A stretch of DNA of 64,000 nucleotides from Prostheceraeus crozeri (GCA_907163375.1 CAJQUW010000601.1:124001-188000), one strand, 5' to 3'. Shown: positions 24,537 to 37,390, counted from the stretch's first letter. Numbers and translations: made by a program. The notes: generated from the letters alone by a model not told the origin.

Positions 24537-24908
24537 GTAAGTTGTCGACTTCATTTATTGAAATAATGCAACTTGTAGTATTACAGCTAGCCTTGATGAT
24601 GAGACCGAATTCCCCGTGCCATTCCGATAAAAAACCAGGATTCCTATTTTACTTTCCTATGTACATAGCTCGATATCGATTATCATGATTTGCTTTTAAA
24701 GATTGCTGTAAAGTTATTCAGCATATTATTTGATTGATCAAATATTTTTCGGTGACAGAAATTCACCCAAAAGTCCTGGATTTAACCTATGTACTTTGGC
24801 ATGTATTTATAACTGCACGATATAAACAGCATAAATTTCATCTAATGATTGATGCAGGCATTTTTTAATTCTAATTCAATGATGTACTGTGCTGCACTCC
24901 TCATAATC

Positions 24909-25475
24909 GATACTGTAAACCGTGCGCTTCTAATGCCACCTACTATTGCTCTAAGCGTTGTGAATTCTGAGTTGTAGCATAGCAATAGAAGTGGAGGTGC
25001 TAAATTCTACGGATTAATCCCTATTGTTATGGCACAATGTGGAAAAAGAAAGGCAGCAATGTATCCCGTAAAGATGATTTCTCTATCTATGCATGTGAAA
25101 TTCTTTTTTTGAAATCTCAATCAGGGTTCATAGCATGTATTCATAGCATTGCTGCCCGCTTTTTTCCTACATTACTGCCCAGCTCATTTCAATTACGCAC
25201 AACAGTATCAACATAGATTTTTTCGGACAACAATGTAGGACATTTTTAAGCGCTTGCGCACCCTCAAATGCCCAACATTGCTGTCTGAAAAAATCCATGT
25301 TAATGTCATAATGCTACGACGCTGTCGTAAGTAATAATAAATTGACTGAAATTTCCAAAACCCCTAATGTTGCCTAAATGTTTGCTGACATTCGGGGTCC
25401 TCCAATAGCCTACTCTTGATAAGTGGCATTCAGAGTTTTTTCAGCTCATTTTAGGAGCGTACGGTTTGCAGTGTG
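24909..25475. mobile_element. TIR MITE (ACTGTAAACCGTRCGC family) with a nested insertion
   Basis: The ends ACTGTAAACCGTGCGCTTCT (24912) and AGGAGCGTACGGTTTGCAGT (to 25472) are inverted copies. Compared with the related uninterrupted copy at 26058-26328, this one carries about 290 extra bases (about 25023-25310). Those match another repeat family found again at 29.8-31.8 kb, so it is a repeat inside a repeat. Confidence 0.8.
25023..25310. repeat. Intronic repeat family R1, copy nested in the MITE
   Basis: This copy contains the signature strings CATAGCATTGCTGCCCGC, TTTTTCCTACATTACTGCCC and GGACAACAATGTAGGACATT, shared with copies at about 30110-30405 and in part at 29780-29930 and 31610-31760. 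CACAATGT/ACAATGTAGG motifs recur. No coding capacity; the class is unknown. Confidence 0.65.
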
Positions 25476-26057
25476 GGGGAATTGACTTTTGACCCGATGA
25501 AGCGGCTTTCTCGACTTATGTGTTTCTAGCATTAACTTATTAATGAAAGAGTTTCGTAAATATCAAAACAATTTTATTGTGAGAGATTATTGTGCTGTGA
25601 TACATATTAAAGAACATTCGAATAGAATGCCGCTGTGTGATCATAATTGTCTTTAGAATCAAACTCACTCCTCGAAAATTTCATTGAGAGAATGCATGCA
25701 GCATACCTTGGTAAATCCTACTGATTTCCTAGATGCCGTGCAGCCAACTGCTACTGTCGTTAACTGGGTGGAAGTGACAGACAGAAGAATGTTATCGGTT
25801 GCCTTAATGTAGCTCAAACCTTCCATAATACTGCAGATTTCCCGAATGACACCGGTCTTTTAATCTTACGATTAAGGCAAGTAAATGCCCAATTATATGA
25901 ACTGTTAAGTGCCATGTACATGTCCTAATTGTCTCACTAAAGCGGACATTTTAAACGGATATATATACGACGTACGTATATAGGAAAATCGAAATTCTAA
26001 AAGGGGAGTTGTCATTTGTCCGATAAAGCGACTGACTCCATTAATCGTAGTGCACAA

Positions 26058-26328
26058 TACACTGTAAACCGTACGCTTCTAATGCTACCTTCGATTGGTC
26101 TGAGTTTCGGAGTTGTAATATAACAATAGGAGTGGAGGTGCTAATTTCCACGGATTAAACCCCTAAAGCAACGACCCTGTCGTAAGTAATATAAAGATGA
26201 TTGAAAATCCAAACCCCCTAATGTTGCTCTCGGTGCTCACGAACATTCGGATCCTCTAATTTTCTTGATTAATGGCTTGCATTCGTAGCTTTCTCAGCTT
26301 ACTCTAGGAGCGTACAGTTTACAGTGTA
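26058..26328. mobile_element. TIR MITE (ACTGTAAACCGTACGC family), uninterrupted copy
   Basis: The 24-bp terminal inverted repeats (26058-26081 and 26305-26328) differ at about two positions. Total length is 271 bp. The interior matches 24909-25475 except for the nested insert there. Confidence 0.85.
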
Positions 26329-26479
26329 CATATACTGATATTTTTATTTTTGCAGTTGAATAATACAATTCATCATTTGATAATATGCAGTGACAGACAT
26401 TTCAGCTGAAATGGTTTCAATTATCATTTTTGATATATTCAGCATTTTTCGTATCTCATCATTCTAACTATGCTTTCAG

Positions 26480-26609
26480 GGACCTGTGCTGAATATTCGT
26501 AATATGGGAAGAGAACACGCTGACATTTACACGTGCCATGCTGATGACTTCCTCACAACACCAGTGAGCACAAGCTTTCGATTGCATCTGGATGGATCGA
26601 AGCCAAAAG
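26480..26609 (+). CDS. Ig-domain gene, exon C (end of Ig 2)
   Basis: The acceptor is CTATGCTTTCAG and the donor GTAGGT at 26610. The exon begins in phase 0, matching exon B, and ends with one base over. It reads GPVLNIRNMGREHADIYTCH, with the DxYxC signature of an Ig F strand, then VSTSFRLHLDGSKPK. It closes Ig 2 begun in exon B. The length (130 bp) and phases fit the flanking exons exactly. Confidence 0.83.
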
Positions 26610-26990
26610 GTAGGTAATTGAAATAATTGGTCAGTTTTCTGCCATAAATTCTCCTGAGTCACTGCTACCTGAATTCATAAGTCAAAGGTGCACCGCCGTT
26701 TTTCGGTACACTGCATTTCAAAAGATGTTGATATAATTAGGCGCAATGACACGTTAGACCAGCTCTATATAGGAGTCTACACGTAGATGCTGCTGTACGT
26801 GTACATGTATAGCCTGCTGTGATATATCTTTCAATCTTTGATCTGTGCATGCACTCTTGGAGTGTGCATATGCCGAAATCGTGGGTACTCCAACAGGCCT
26901 ATTGCCGAAAATCCATCATCAAGCCTTGCGCCTGCAAACTAGTCAACTACGTTTTGAAATATCTTCAACTGGCCAATATTTCGTTTACAG

Positions 26991-27166
26991 GCGTGCCGAC
27001 GAGGATAATGGCACAATACAATCATATCCCAGCCGGCTTTAGGAGAACCGATCCAAGATATGGTCATCTTTATATACTAACATGTCGTTCATCTGGAAAC
27101 CCACGAGTGTCTTTTAAGTGGTTCAAGGATGGGAGTATGGTGACCGACGGAATGTATCACAATCTT
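26991..27166 (+). CDS. Ig-domain gene, exon D (first half of Ig 3)
   Basis: The acceptor is TTTCGTTTACAG and the donor GTAAGT at 27167. It starts with two bases completing the codon left by exon C and ends in phase 0. It encodes GVPTRIMAQYNHIPAGFRR, then LYILTCRSSGNPRVSFKWFK. LTC and KWFKDG are the B-strand Cys and C-strand Trp of a third Ig (I-set-like) domain; NPRVSFKWFKDG is typical of this fold. Confidence 0.85.
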
Positions 27167-27242
27167 GTAAGTAATCGTGAAAATATGATTTCGCATTAAC
27201 ATTCCTTCTCATCAAATATTCATGAAACATTCATTCTTCCAG

Positions 27243-27384
27243 TTGGTCCACACATCAACTGGAATAAACGGTCAAGTCGTCTCGGAGCTGCAAATTCTAC
27301 GATTCAAGCTAAGCGATCGTGGAGTATATGTTTGTAGAGCTTTCAATAGGTATGGAAGCAAAGATTTTTCATTCCGACTTGACA
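27243..27384 (+). CDS. Ig-domain gene, exon E (second half of Ig 3)
   Basis: The acceptor is CATTCTTCCAG and the donor GTAAGT at 27385. It is phase 0 in and phase 1 out. It reads LVHTSTGINGQVVSELQI, then LSDRGVYVCRAFNRYGSKDF; DRGVYVCRAFNRYG is the classic Ig I-set E-F loop and F strand. The single leftover base is completed in register by the exon at 33557, 6.2 kb downstream. Confidence 0.85.
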
Positions 27385-27948
27385 GTAAGTAATATTTTCT
27401 CATTGTGGCTACTGAAGTTTTGCTATGGTCAGATTTCTCTAATGTCAGTGAAAATTATTGTGTATAGATTTCTTGACGAATAATGTTAACAGGTTCGAGT
27501 CCCTCACCACAGTATGCATCTCCTCCGCAGCATTGAATACCGAGTGATATCTAATGACTATTGGACCACACATGAACTGTCATTTGGACAAAAGACGTCG
27601 GTTTACAAATGTCGCAAAAATTCGGTATGTAGTCGAAAACCGAACCGACGCTGGTTGACTATCCTGGAAGACGTATTTAAATACTTGGCAGATTTCATTC
27701 GTGCTGCCCTTGTTGGATATGGTTAAGTTCCATTCAAATGCACAAAAAAGTTACATCGCCTTCATTGCAAATGGTTACCTAAAGAAGCGATCGAGCAGAC
27801 TTATCTGATGACAAACCAGATTAGCTTTTGAATTGAAAGGCTGTAGCAAATATGATTGGCCTAGATGTGATTGTTTGATAACAGTTATTTCCTTAATTCG
27901 ATTTAGCAAATTTGAAATACTTGCATATTTAACTGCCTGTGTCACTTT

Positions 27949-28025
27949 GGCCCTCTGGTAGAGTGTTCGCTCTGCTTCCTGGATACAGTTGTTCAAACCT
28001 TGGTCGGATCAAGCCTAATACTTTT
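27949..28025 (+). tRNA. Weak tRNA-like sequence
   Basis: TTTGGCCCTCTGGTAGAGTG resembles an A box, and GTTGTTCAAACCTTGG resembles a degraded B box about 45 bp later. No cloverleaf is convincing. It is probably an old SINE head and is listed only at low confidence. Confidence 0.25.
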
Positions 28026-28169
28026 GAAATAGGTACATTCTGCATTCTTGCTAAACACTCAACACAAAAAAAGATTGAGGAGTGGTATAAATAACGACTC
28101 GGCCACATGGAAGAAAGGCTCTGTGCCTAATATGCTTCCAAGTATAAACAATGTTAATTTTTTTATGAT

Positions 28170-28375
28170 CTCCATGGCACAGTGGCTAAGTGCTTGGCTT
28201 AGTGATCTTTCGGTCCAGAGGTCGAGTCCCGAAAGTATCATTGGAAGTTGTCAGGAAGGGCATACGGACTAAAAGATCACAACGCTCCAGATTAAAGACT
28301 GACTATGTCATCACTGTCTAAGCCCCTAGTGAGGGGAGTAGTGACGTTAAACCATCACTTTTATCATTTTTTATT
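28170..28375 (+). mobile_element. tRNA-derived SINE
   Basis: The head GATCTCCATGGCACAGTGGC TAAGTGC has an A box (TGGCACAGTGG). The B box (GGTCGAGTCCC) follows at 28218-28229. A unique body ends AGGGGAGTAGTGACGTTAAA CC and a T/A-rich tail. The body motif GTGACGTTAAACC is of the kind found at the 3' ends of several invertebrate SINEs. Confidence 0.75.
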
Positions 28376-28755
28376 TAATTAAGACTAATTCATTTCGGTA
28401 CATTTACATGCACCTGTAGATTTATATACAAAGAATGCAAAAGGGATTTAGTGCAGTCTATAGCAGTGTTTTGAGTGATGGAAAACCGGACTGGAACTGA
28501 ACAACCCATCAATTGTAGTGTCCCATCTTACATGGTCAATCCCAGTTTAAGACCGATCCGTGTATGATAACATGCACTAATTCTCACAATGTTTGACACC
28601 AAATAAAAAACGGAAAAACGTTTCACTTTATAAATATAAGTGCAAATATAGGCGTAAAGTTGAACATCTTCTCGTAGTTTCAAAGGAGGCAAAGACAGTG
28701 AAATGAGTATTGTCCGTAAACCACTTTTTTTGCCGAGCAACACAAAAACTATTCT

Positions 28756-29548
28756 GCCTTAGCCTATCCTCAATCTGTACTTAATAAGTCCTTGTACAAG
28801 GCTAAATCCTCATTTTATAAACCAAACCCTCGTTCTGACTCTGATTCCTTCCATTCGCGTTTTTGTGTCCCATATGTTCCGTCATTGAATACTCGCACTC
28901 AATCTTTGCTTCGCTCGCACCTGAATTGTAATGTTAGCTTTTCCTATCCTAATAAGATTAAGTCTGTTGTGGTTTCCAATGCCCCCAAGGTCGTTCCTTC
29001 TTCTGGCGTTTATCGCATTGATTGCAATGACTGCAATAAATTTTACATAGGTGAATCCGGTCGTTCTTTGAACGTTCGGATTAAAGAGCACAAGTATGAT
29101 ATTCGCAATCATAACATGAACAATGCTTTATATGTGCATTCTGTAAATAATGACCACTCCTTTAATTTTGATAGCGCCCGCTTGATTTATCCCTGCAATG
29201 ACCTCCATACCAGAAAAGTGTTAGAATCATCTGTAATAAGATCGCATCCCGACAATGTTGTAAATCTCAATTCCGGCCTCATTAATGTAAATACTCATGT
29301 TGCTAATCTCGTTGTTCGCGGTGTTGGAAATGTTTTATCTTAGATGTCTGAGCCTCCCTGCACATGTCATTCCGCCCCTCCTGTGTCGGCACGCTCTGTT
29401 CTTTTCTTACCTGTTAACTTCTTCATTTTTATCTTTTGGTGTACGTGTAGGTGTAAATGTTTTCATTCATTTCATGATTAAGACTGTCTGAAGGACGGTC
29501 GAAAGCTCGAATAACATTCTTCCGTACTAGTGTGGTTTTTACTTTATT
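28756..29548 (+). mobile_element. Penelope-like retroelement, 5'-truncated copy with GIY-YIG domain and 15-bp TSD
   Basis: The 15-mer CACAAAAACTATTCT flanks the element on both sides (28741-28755 and 29549-29563). The coding part (28792-29343) reads GVYRIDCNDCNKFYIGESGR followed by SLNVRIKEHKYDIRNHN. This is a GIY-YIG endonuclease with the spaced Cys pair CNDCNK and a conserved Arg, the arrangement at the C-terminus of Penelope-like element proteins. No reverse transcriptase is present. The 3' part carries CTGAAGGACGGTCGAAAGCT, a motif often seen downstream of this ORF in such elements. It is a truncated copy lying in the intron before the last Ig-gene exon. Confidence 0.88.
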
Positions 29549-29779
29549 CACAAAAACTATTCTTTCATGCAAAATTTACTTCCCGGTTAATTGAACCCGT
29601 GTTTCATTCTACCTATTGATTTCTGAGTTTCAATATCTTGCATACTCTGTGTCATAAGATCTCGTCAGATCACGCAAATTATGATCTGCTATTAATAGGC
29701 TCAATTTCTATTCAACAAAAGTTCTATTTTTTAGTATTTATTCCACTCTTCCGTGGCGATTTGTAATTGATCTGCAATA

Positions 29780-31760
29780 TAACATTAACATGGATTTTTT
29801 AGGGAAACAATGTAGGTCATTTGAGGGCGCTTGATTTGTACATTGCTTACCCTGAAATCTCATGTGGTATCTCTACATTGCTGCGGCAGCAATTCGATAT
29901 TATTGCACCATGGATTTAGAAATATAAGTAGACAATATTTGCTTCTATTTGTGGGAGGATATCTGTTGCGCTGGTAAGGTGCAATGCCAAGGCCATTTTG
30001 AAAAATACCGAGGCCTCCGTTGGTCGAAACGAGATCTTAAGGAACTTGACTTGATGACCTTTTTTTAAAATTTATCTTTGACTTTGACGTGTTCTCCTCT
30101 TTTTCGAATGTAAATGCAGATCATAAGCAGACAATGTATCTCATAATGATGATATCTGTATCTTTGCATGTGAAACTAGAAATATTTTAGAAGTCTTAGT
30201 TGGCGCATGTCTACATGTGCAGCCTATTCATAGCATTGCTGCCCGCCTTTTTCCTACACTACTGCCCTGTCCATTTCAATTACGCACAATATTATTAACA
30301 AAGCTTTTTTGGACAACAATGTAGGACATTTTCAAGTGCATGCGCGCCCTCAAATGTCTTACATTTTTGCCCTAAAAAATCAATGTTAATGTTTATTGCT
30401 GTTCAATATTTCAAAACTGAAAGATAAACGAACCTTAACACAATGTAATATTACCGTTCAATATATTGACTCAATATGCTATGAGGCGATCAGGCCGTCA
30501 GGCCCGATGGGATTGCAACCAACTGATCATCGTTATCTGAATACGGAATATTGACAATATTAGAGCGAACAACAGAGTTTGACAGTGTCATTTGTACTAT
30601 GCATAATTGTGGTTAGTGGAGACAGCATCAGCAGCGGCAGCTTGAGTCTACATCAGTCTCTAATGTGAAACGTGTCCGATTCCACCTTGATTCAGTTCCT
30701 ATTTAGGTGTGGAATATCAGTTGCCAAGTGAAAACGAGATGTTGAAGTTTCTGGAAATCAGAGGAATCTAGGATTGCAACCAACTGATCGTCATTTACTC
30801 ACTAATGAAGGACATTGAAAAGTTGATACCTTGAACTATTTCATCCATCAGATTTGAGATTATGATTTTTTGAGAAATAACTTCAAATAACTTTGCCATT
30901 GTTATCACACCACATTGTGCTGGTCAGGAAAGTGTCACTTTATCCGTTCAATTGTACGTTCACCGAAAAACACAGCTTCTGTATGCTTTATGATAATCCC
31001 TTAGGAGTGCTGAGTCACAGTCTGGTGCTAGAAAACAAATTTTTTGTCTCATGGCTATTATTATGGACTATACAATAGCGGAACACTAGATGTGGACTCC
31101 AATTCGCAGAAATGCTGAATGTGACTCAAAATTATCTATCCGATCGAAAGATCAACATCTCGTACAACAACCAAGTTACTTAAAAATTCCTGTTAAACTG
31201 TTTGATCATTTTGACTATGATATTCCAGGTATGACGGCATTAAGTGTTGCAGTTTGCAATCAAGGTCTTTACGCATATTCTACAATATGTCGGAGACTTT
31301 TGTATGGTTAATGTAGTTTCATGAGATACACACAGTCGTAGACTGGAAAACAGGCTACGGTTCTTAAAGAGAGTTACAGGATAGTGGCTAAATGCATGAA
31401 TCATATCAATTACCATCATCTCAGAAGATAATCCTGGAGTTCATGGATTAATGCAGCTTGAACTCTTACGAAGCATTGGACCGAACTATACCTATGCCAC
31501 TTGATTTTACGGGGCTACTCATATTTCTATGAAGCTGAACCGCAATGTCCGGAATGGGCATAAACCGGTTTAATAACTAAATATATAGAGATATAGGGAC
31601 CTCAACACAATGTAGGAAAAAAGCGGACATGTAGATGTACGCTGATTGAGATTTCAAAAATGTCCTTGACATGGATTGATACAGATCATTACGCGATACA
31701 TTGTTTCCTTCATTTTTCCGCATTGTACCATAGCTAAATTACGCACAATATAGGCCTATA
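29780..31760. repeat. Cluster of R1-family intronic repeats
   Basis: There are copies or partial copies at about 29780-29930, 30110-30405 (best) and 31610-31760. They share CATAGCATTGCTGCCCGCCT, TTTTTCCTACACTACTGCCC and GGACAACAATGTAGGACATT with the nested copy at 25023-25310. The sequence between them is plain AT-rich intron. Confidence 0.6.
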
Positions 31761-33221
31761 GTATGAGAGCTACTGACACTTTTTTCCTAAATTCGCGCAC
31801 AAAGGGCTTCATAGCATGGATTTGTAGATCTTGAAACGCTGAATACAAAAATCAAATTCTTGAGTGTCACAGCCAGTCGCTTTCGGTTACAGGTAAAGTA
31901 AAAGGATTCCTATTGGAATCCAATGGTAAAATTCAAGAAATATCTATGGATTGTGAAACACTTGGCATTGTTCGTACATTTTCTTTTATAGAAATACAGA
32001 AAAGAAACTATTTATCAGAATGCCATGAAATTTGAAACATGATTGAGTTCAGAACATCAACTTCGATATAAAAGTTGAAATGATTCACATGATTTATCAG
32101 TATTGGATGTCTGAGAGCCTCCACAAAATGAGTAAAATCGCTAAAAATTAAGTCAAACATGAAATTTACCCATTTTGTAGCGTCCCATTTTGTAGCTCCC
32201 GTCCTAATATACTTATTTAAACTAACAGATTTATCAATAGAAATACGACTTTTCATCTATCTATGTTAATGCTGTTAGATCTAAATAAGAATCAAATTGC
32301 TGAAACTATGGTGTGCCTAAAAGAAATCCTGTGAATACTGTTTTGTAAACAGAAGAATGTGTTTGACTGTAACAATAAAAATCGCTATCATGACACCTAC
32401 ACTAAATTAAAAGCAACTCAGCCACGCGAGCTTCTCCCAGAAGTATCGTATTTTGGCCTTCTGTTGGAGATCTACCCTTAAAGTGCAATAATAATCATAA
32501 AGATTACAAATTTTGAATTATCAAATGAATGTTACATCATCACATTGTCAAGTGTGCAAAGTCGGGAGCATTTGTATATCCATGAACAAATGGAACTTTG
32601 CGACCGCACCACTGATGTCTCGCAACTTGCAAGAGAGCTGGAACTACACATAAATAATTGTCGTTTTGCTATTGTTGGGTGACAATCTGCAAATTTAAAA
32701 TAATAAGAATCTCCTGTAGCGACCAAAAATGTCGCTAAGACAAGCACATTATCGATACATATGAATCTGATAACTCCGAAATCTTATCGAAATCCCCAAT
32801 TGTTATAACTTGATGTAGATCGCATTGTTAATTCAGTCGCTGTCAATACCTGAATTACTGATGAAGATCCCCTCTGACATAACAACAGCAAATTTTACTC
32901 AACAATTCATAAATTCTCCCATTCTTTGGCAACAATTTCAAGTCAAAAGTAGAATTGTTTAATTTTAATTGCAATTTAATTTAAAGGTAATTGTTATATA
33001 GAAACACCGATGATGACCTGGATATCTACAGACATCAATCTGCATAGTTGAACTGTAAGATATCTATGCGCCTACATGTATGTCGGTGCTTTTCAATCTA
33101 GAGACAACTGTTCCATGATGTTAAAACAAGAGATAGATTTTTGGAAATACTCGGGTAGCGAAAAACGTGTACAGCAATTATAATGGCAAATTTACTTTCT
33201 GTTGGGATACTTATTACAATA
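31761..33221. other. No feature seen
   Basis: Intron sequence. No coding or repeat structure recognised. Confidence 0.5.
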
Positions 33222-33423
33222 TAATGGCTTGCGGAAAACACCAACTGTTCCTTTAAAATCTATAATTATTTGAAATTGCAAATCTGCAATATTTTTTTAA
33301 TGAAAAGAAATGAAATTATTTGCTAGCTGCAGTGATCAAGGTGTGCAGACTGCCACCGAAACGTCTGCAAATAATTATACTGTGTATTTTAAAGGAACAG
33401 TTGGTGTTTTCCGCATGCCATTA
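33222..33423. repeat. Fold-back MITE, about 50-bp arms
   Basis: TAATGGCTTGCGGAAAACAC CAACTGTTCCTTTAAAAT at 33222-33260 is mirrored by ATTTTAAAGGAACAGTTGGT GTTTTCCGCATGCCATTA at about 33386-33423, with AATTATTT flanking the loop. The arms are over 90% identical. Confidence 0.8.
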
Positions 33424-33556
33424 CATCATAGTGTACAGCATTTATACTACAGGACTCTTGATTGACCTCAATCACTCGTTCTGCAACCTGAAAACATAAA
33501 ATACAGATTTTTGAACAGACTCATGCTAATTTTCTTTTACCTACTTTTTCTTGCAG

Positions 33557-33885
33557 AAATACAGGACTTGCCAAAGTATCTACTCTCGAAGCAAGGATTA
33601 TTCAAAAAAATACATGCTTCAGTTGACAAACAACAACCTATACCAACTGATGATGAAGATTTCAAACCGAGAATTACACAGAACCTGGGAAGCGGATCCG
33701 GGCAAAGCCCAACAACAACAACAACTCGGCCTGCTTTGAATGACAGAGAGTATGTTTCTTCAGGACAAATGGAAAGTTTCGAGGACAAAGGATCTGGAAA
33801 TATTATTAAGCCAGCAAAGAAAATAAAAACAACAATTAACCCTACAACCGTAATTCAAGTGTCTAATTTTACCACGAAACCATGA
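33557..33885 (+). CDS. Ig-domain gene, last exon: Thr-rich tail with Ser-Gly sites
   Basis: The acceptor TTTTTCTTGCAG is at 33556 and the frame ends at TGA 33883-33885. The exon starts with two bases that complete the codon left by exon E. It encodes IQDLPKYLLSKQGLFKK, then DDEDFKPRITQ, NLGSGSGQSPTTTTTRPA and FEDKGSGN. SG dipeptides beside acidic residues (GSGSG, EDKGSG) resemble glycosaminoglycan attachment sites, and the Thr-rich stretch suits O-glycosylation. No transmembrane helix is visible. If this is the true last exon, the product is a secreted, possibly proteoglycan-type Ig protein. A poly(A) signal was not found close by. Confidence 0.72.
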
Positions 33886-36800
33886 ACATCATCTCATTCA
33901 CTTACATGTAACGAATACATTGTGAAGAAGATAAATGGAAGGTCGCAATGCAGTTAACAACTTTATTATCATGCGCATGGATTAGACTTGTACATTTTCC
34001 CGAAATTGGCAAACTTGATCGCATAAAGAAGTGACAATTACGATCATTTTCAGACGGAGTGAATATTTTTCATGCATCTTATTATGAGATTCATAACTGC
34101 TTCAACATTCGAAATTCACTTGTGTTATATGATAATTCATTTTCACAGAGCAGTTATTTGAAAGAGTGGACGCAGACTGCATAATGTCTAATATACAATG
34201 GAATAGTGTTTGAAAGAAGCGAATTGTAAAGAGATAGCAAGAGCCAGCAAGAAAGCGATATCAAAAATCCGAATTATTGAATTTTATACGGTCAGCATTG
34301 GTCAAAAATTGTATTTGCATCCAAACAGATATATTGCATCCGAGTAAAAAATGGACCTAGAATTCATGCATACTCGCACCTGCAGCATAGTTCGGTTCCT
34401 TTCTAGTTTTCCCCGTCGGTGCCATAACACGTCTTGCTTTACGGAGATCGCAAGAAATCAAATGAGATCATAGCACCAGGAGCATGTGGACGGTTTAGGA
34501 ACAGTGGAACGGTTTGGGAGCAAGATTTCCCTCCAGCAGTTCCCGTTAAGCGGAGTGACAAGTTTCAAGCTTATTTTAGCCTAAATATTTACTATGCAAT
34601 GCATGCTACATTTCCGTTCTTCCATTGATAGCAACTCTCATACATAGGCCTATAGGTTCCCAATACCATTCCCATTCCGATTTAAGGTTTATTAGAAAAG
34701 AGTATCTAATTAAGTAAATTGTACATGAAAAAACATTCCACCGGTATTACATGCTGTAAAAACACGGAACAATAGTTAAAAACCTATTGGTCAACAGCTG
34801 GAAATCACGGATGTATCTAAAGGAGAAGGAATCTACTGTGAACTGCTTTTTTGCCCTTCAACACTGCTCAACTCGTTGGATTTCAGAATCCCTGATGAGT
34901 TCAACCCTTTTCTCCCACACTTTTTAAAGTAGTCGTCCCACGCACTTTTTTAGGCGTAGGTTATTGTCCCACACATCTAAAACCATGCTATGTAGTTTTG
35001 CAACATTTTCTTATACAACTAAAGAAATATAAAGATGTTCGCAGCAGCCCCAAGCAGAATATTTCATGATTCCCTCTGATTTCTGTTTTTCCATCTTAGT
35101 ATATCAAACAGTTTAATCTGCAGGTATAAATGCACCTTGCAGATCTCGAAACCTTCAACATTTGCTGAGAATAGTAAGTTTTCAATCAAGAATGGAAGAT
35201 TGTGATTACAATCAATTTCGACTAAGGGACTTCGCCCCATGGGCGGTGAGCGGAAGTCGAGAATTCGCACAGATCTGCAGATTCTGCGCTTGCAGTTGCA
35301 TATCAACATCTAATCAAATGAAAAAAACGACTGCATGAATTCATTGCTTAAATTTCGAGGAATTTATGCATCACCTCAGATTTGTGTGCATCGCATATTG
35401 AAATATAGGTAGTGCCACTAATTTTTGTCCGAGCGCACATCGTAGGTTGTAAACACGTCTTAATTAATGACGGATTTACTAGAAGATTATTAGTTAATGT
35501 CGATATGATAGAGATTTGACGATTCCACCATCCACAATACTTGGCGGGATATTGACCAAGAATTGCCTTGAAATAATGACTAAAATGCGATATTCATTTA
35601 GTCACTTTGCATCTTAAGATGATTCGCATACTTGATGAATCTGCCACACTGGTTTGCAAAGTTTCGAAGAAGTAGTCCCTTATGCATATGTGTTTCATTG
35701 CTTTCTTTCAAGATCACTTGAGAAATGAAGCGTAGAAAGTTTTGCTAAATTTCCTGGTGTTTGACTGAATGAGATCATGATCATCGTATCACTTTCCAGT
35801 GCCTTAGTCATCGCTTGGTCTTATATACTATATTTGCAGATAGAATCAGCTCATTTAGTTCGATCCTCTAAATATGTGAGTGATTTTATGCTATTTCATT
35901 AATTCGATAAATTCAAAATCATCAGGATCAGATATTATTTTAACTGTCAAATCAAGTGATATAGCATAGATCTGCGATCTCCGACGTGAGTTGAATTCCT
36001 AAATTATTTCTACAAAAAATATGCAAAACAAATGTAAAAGGACTTGTCGTGCAAGAAAGTTTTACATTTTAATCGCCAAGATAGCACTCTGCATCTGCAA
36101 TTTCTTGATGATATTTATTGATCCAAAATATAATACAAGCTTTAATAATTAACAACCAATGTGTTGGACATTTATTTTAATAATTTTTATCAATAATCTA
36201 TTGCACATAGTTTGTAAAATAGTACATTGTAGATGCGCTTTTTACATAACAATATGCCAGCCTTCCAGCAATATCCGTGTATATGAATAATGTGGGTTAT
36301 GTACATTGAATGCAATTAAAGCAGCATAATATATCGTAATAATCTAGCATTATCTTATATTGCAAAATTTAATTGCGATTCCCGCCCCCCCCCCGCGAAA
36401 ACGAATCCTGTTTGTGCCAGTGTATTGAGTATCTGATTATGTACTAGATCTATGTATTAGCCCTAATGGATGGATGGCTAAGGGATTTACTTGCATTCTG
36501 CAATGACCGGACGATAATCGAAAAGTAGCCTACTAAGCATTAAAATTCATTGAAGCTGATCATCAGTTCAAATGAATATTTGAATGTCTTAATTCATGTG
36601 TGGAAATAGGACTTGATTGTATGTGAAGGTCAGTGGTCAGGAAGCACGGATTTATATTGCGATATTCCATAATAACAAAGCATGTTGATCCTAGTTCGAC
36701 CCCTACACCTTAGAAAACGATGCCTTTGTTCTTCAGTAAAAATAATTTTTCGTGAAACTGGTGCGAAACTATCCCCAGGTAAAAAATGACCACTATGTGT

Positions 36801-37390
36801 GGATTTGAAATAAAGAAACTTATACAGGAATTATTCGTGAAGGAAATTATTGTATCTAAAATGCAGGAAAAAAGTTTGCATTGCAAATAATTGCAGTACC
36901 AGCTTTGTAAATACTCATTCAAAAAATCTCCACGACATCCTTGGACACTTAAAAGAACTCGATATCCATCACAGGATGTCTCCATGGCTTTAAGTGTGAT
37001 TAGGCCTATAATGGAGAATAATGTCCAAAAAGATGATGCCTTAATAATTCAAAGGACTCGGAAAATACTTAAAGGTGAATAATTGCATGTACAGTACACG
37101 TATATGTGCAATCAGAACTTTTAATAAATCGCATTTAACTTACATTTGAATTTCTAGCTTCTGGTGATTCGCATGTTTAAATCTAGTATAAAGGATAATT
37201 TGCTCAATTCCGCAATTTACAGATCGGTTCACAAAAAATTTAAATGGTTCAGCGCAAATTATACATAGAAAATCATCTACAAATTCAGTAAATTCTAAAC
37301 ATTTAGAAAGTTATTGTTCTAAATTTTTTCCCTTAAAACCTTCGTGACAAAACTCGGGATATATAGCGGTCAATATACACAAAAATTGGA
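33886..37390. other. No gene seen
   Basis: 3.5 kb of AT-rich sequence after the Ig gene. A C-tract lies at about 36385-36397. Short frames only. Confidence 0.5.
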
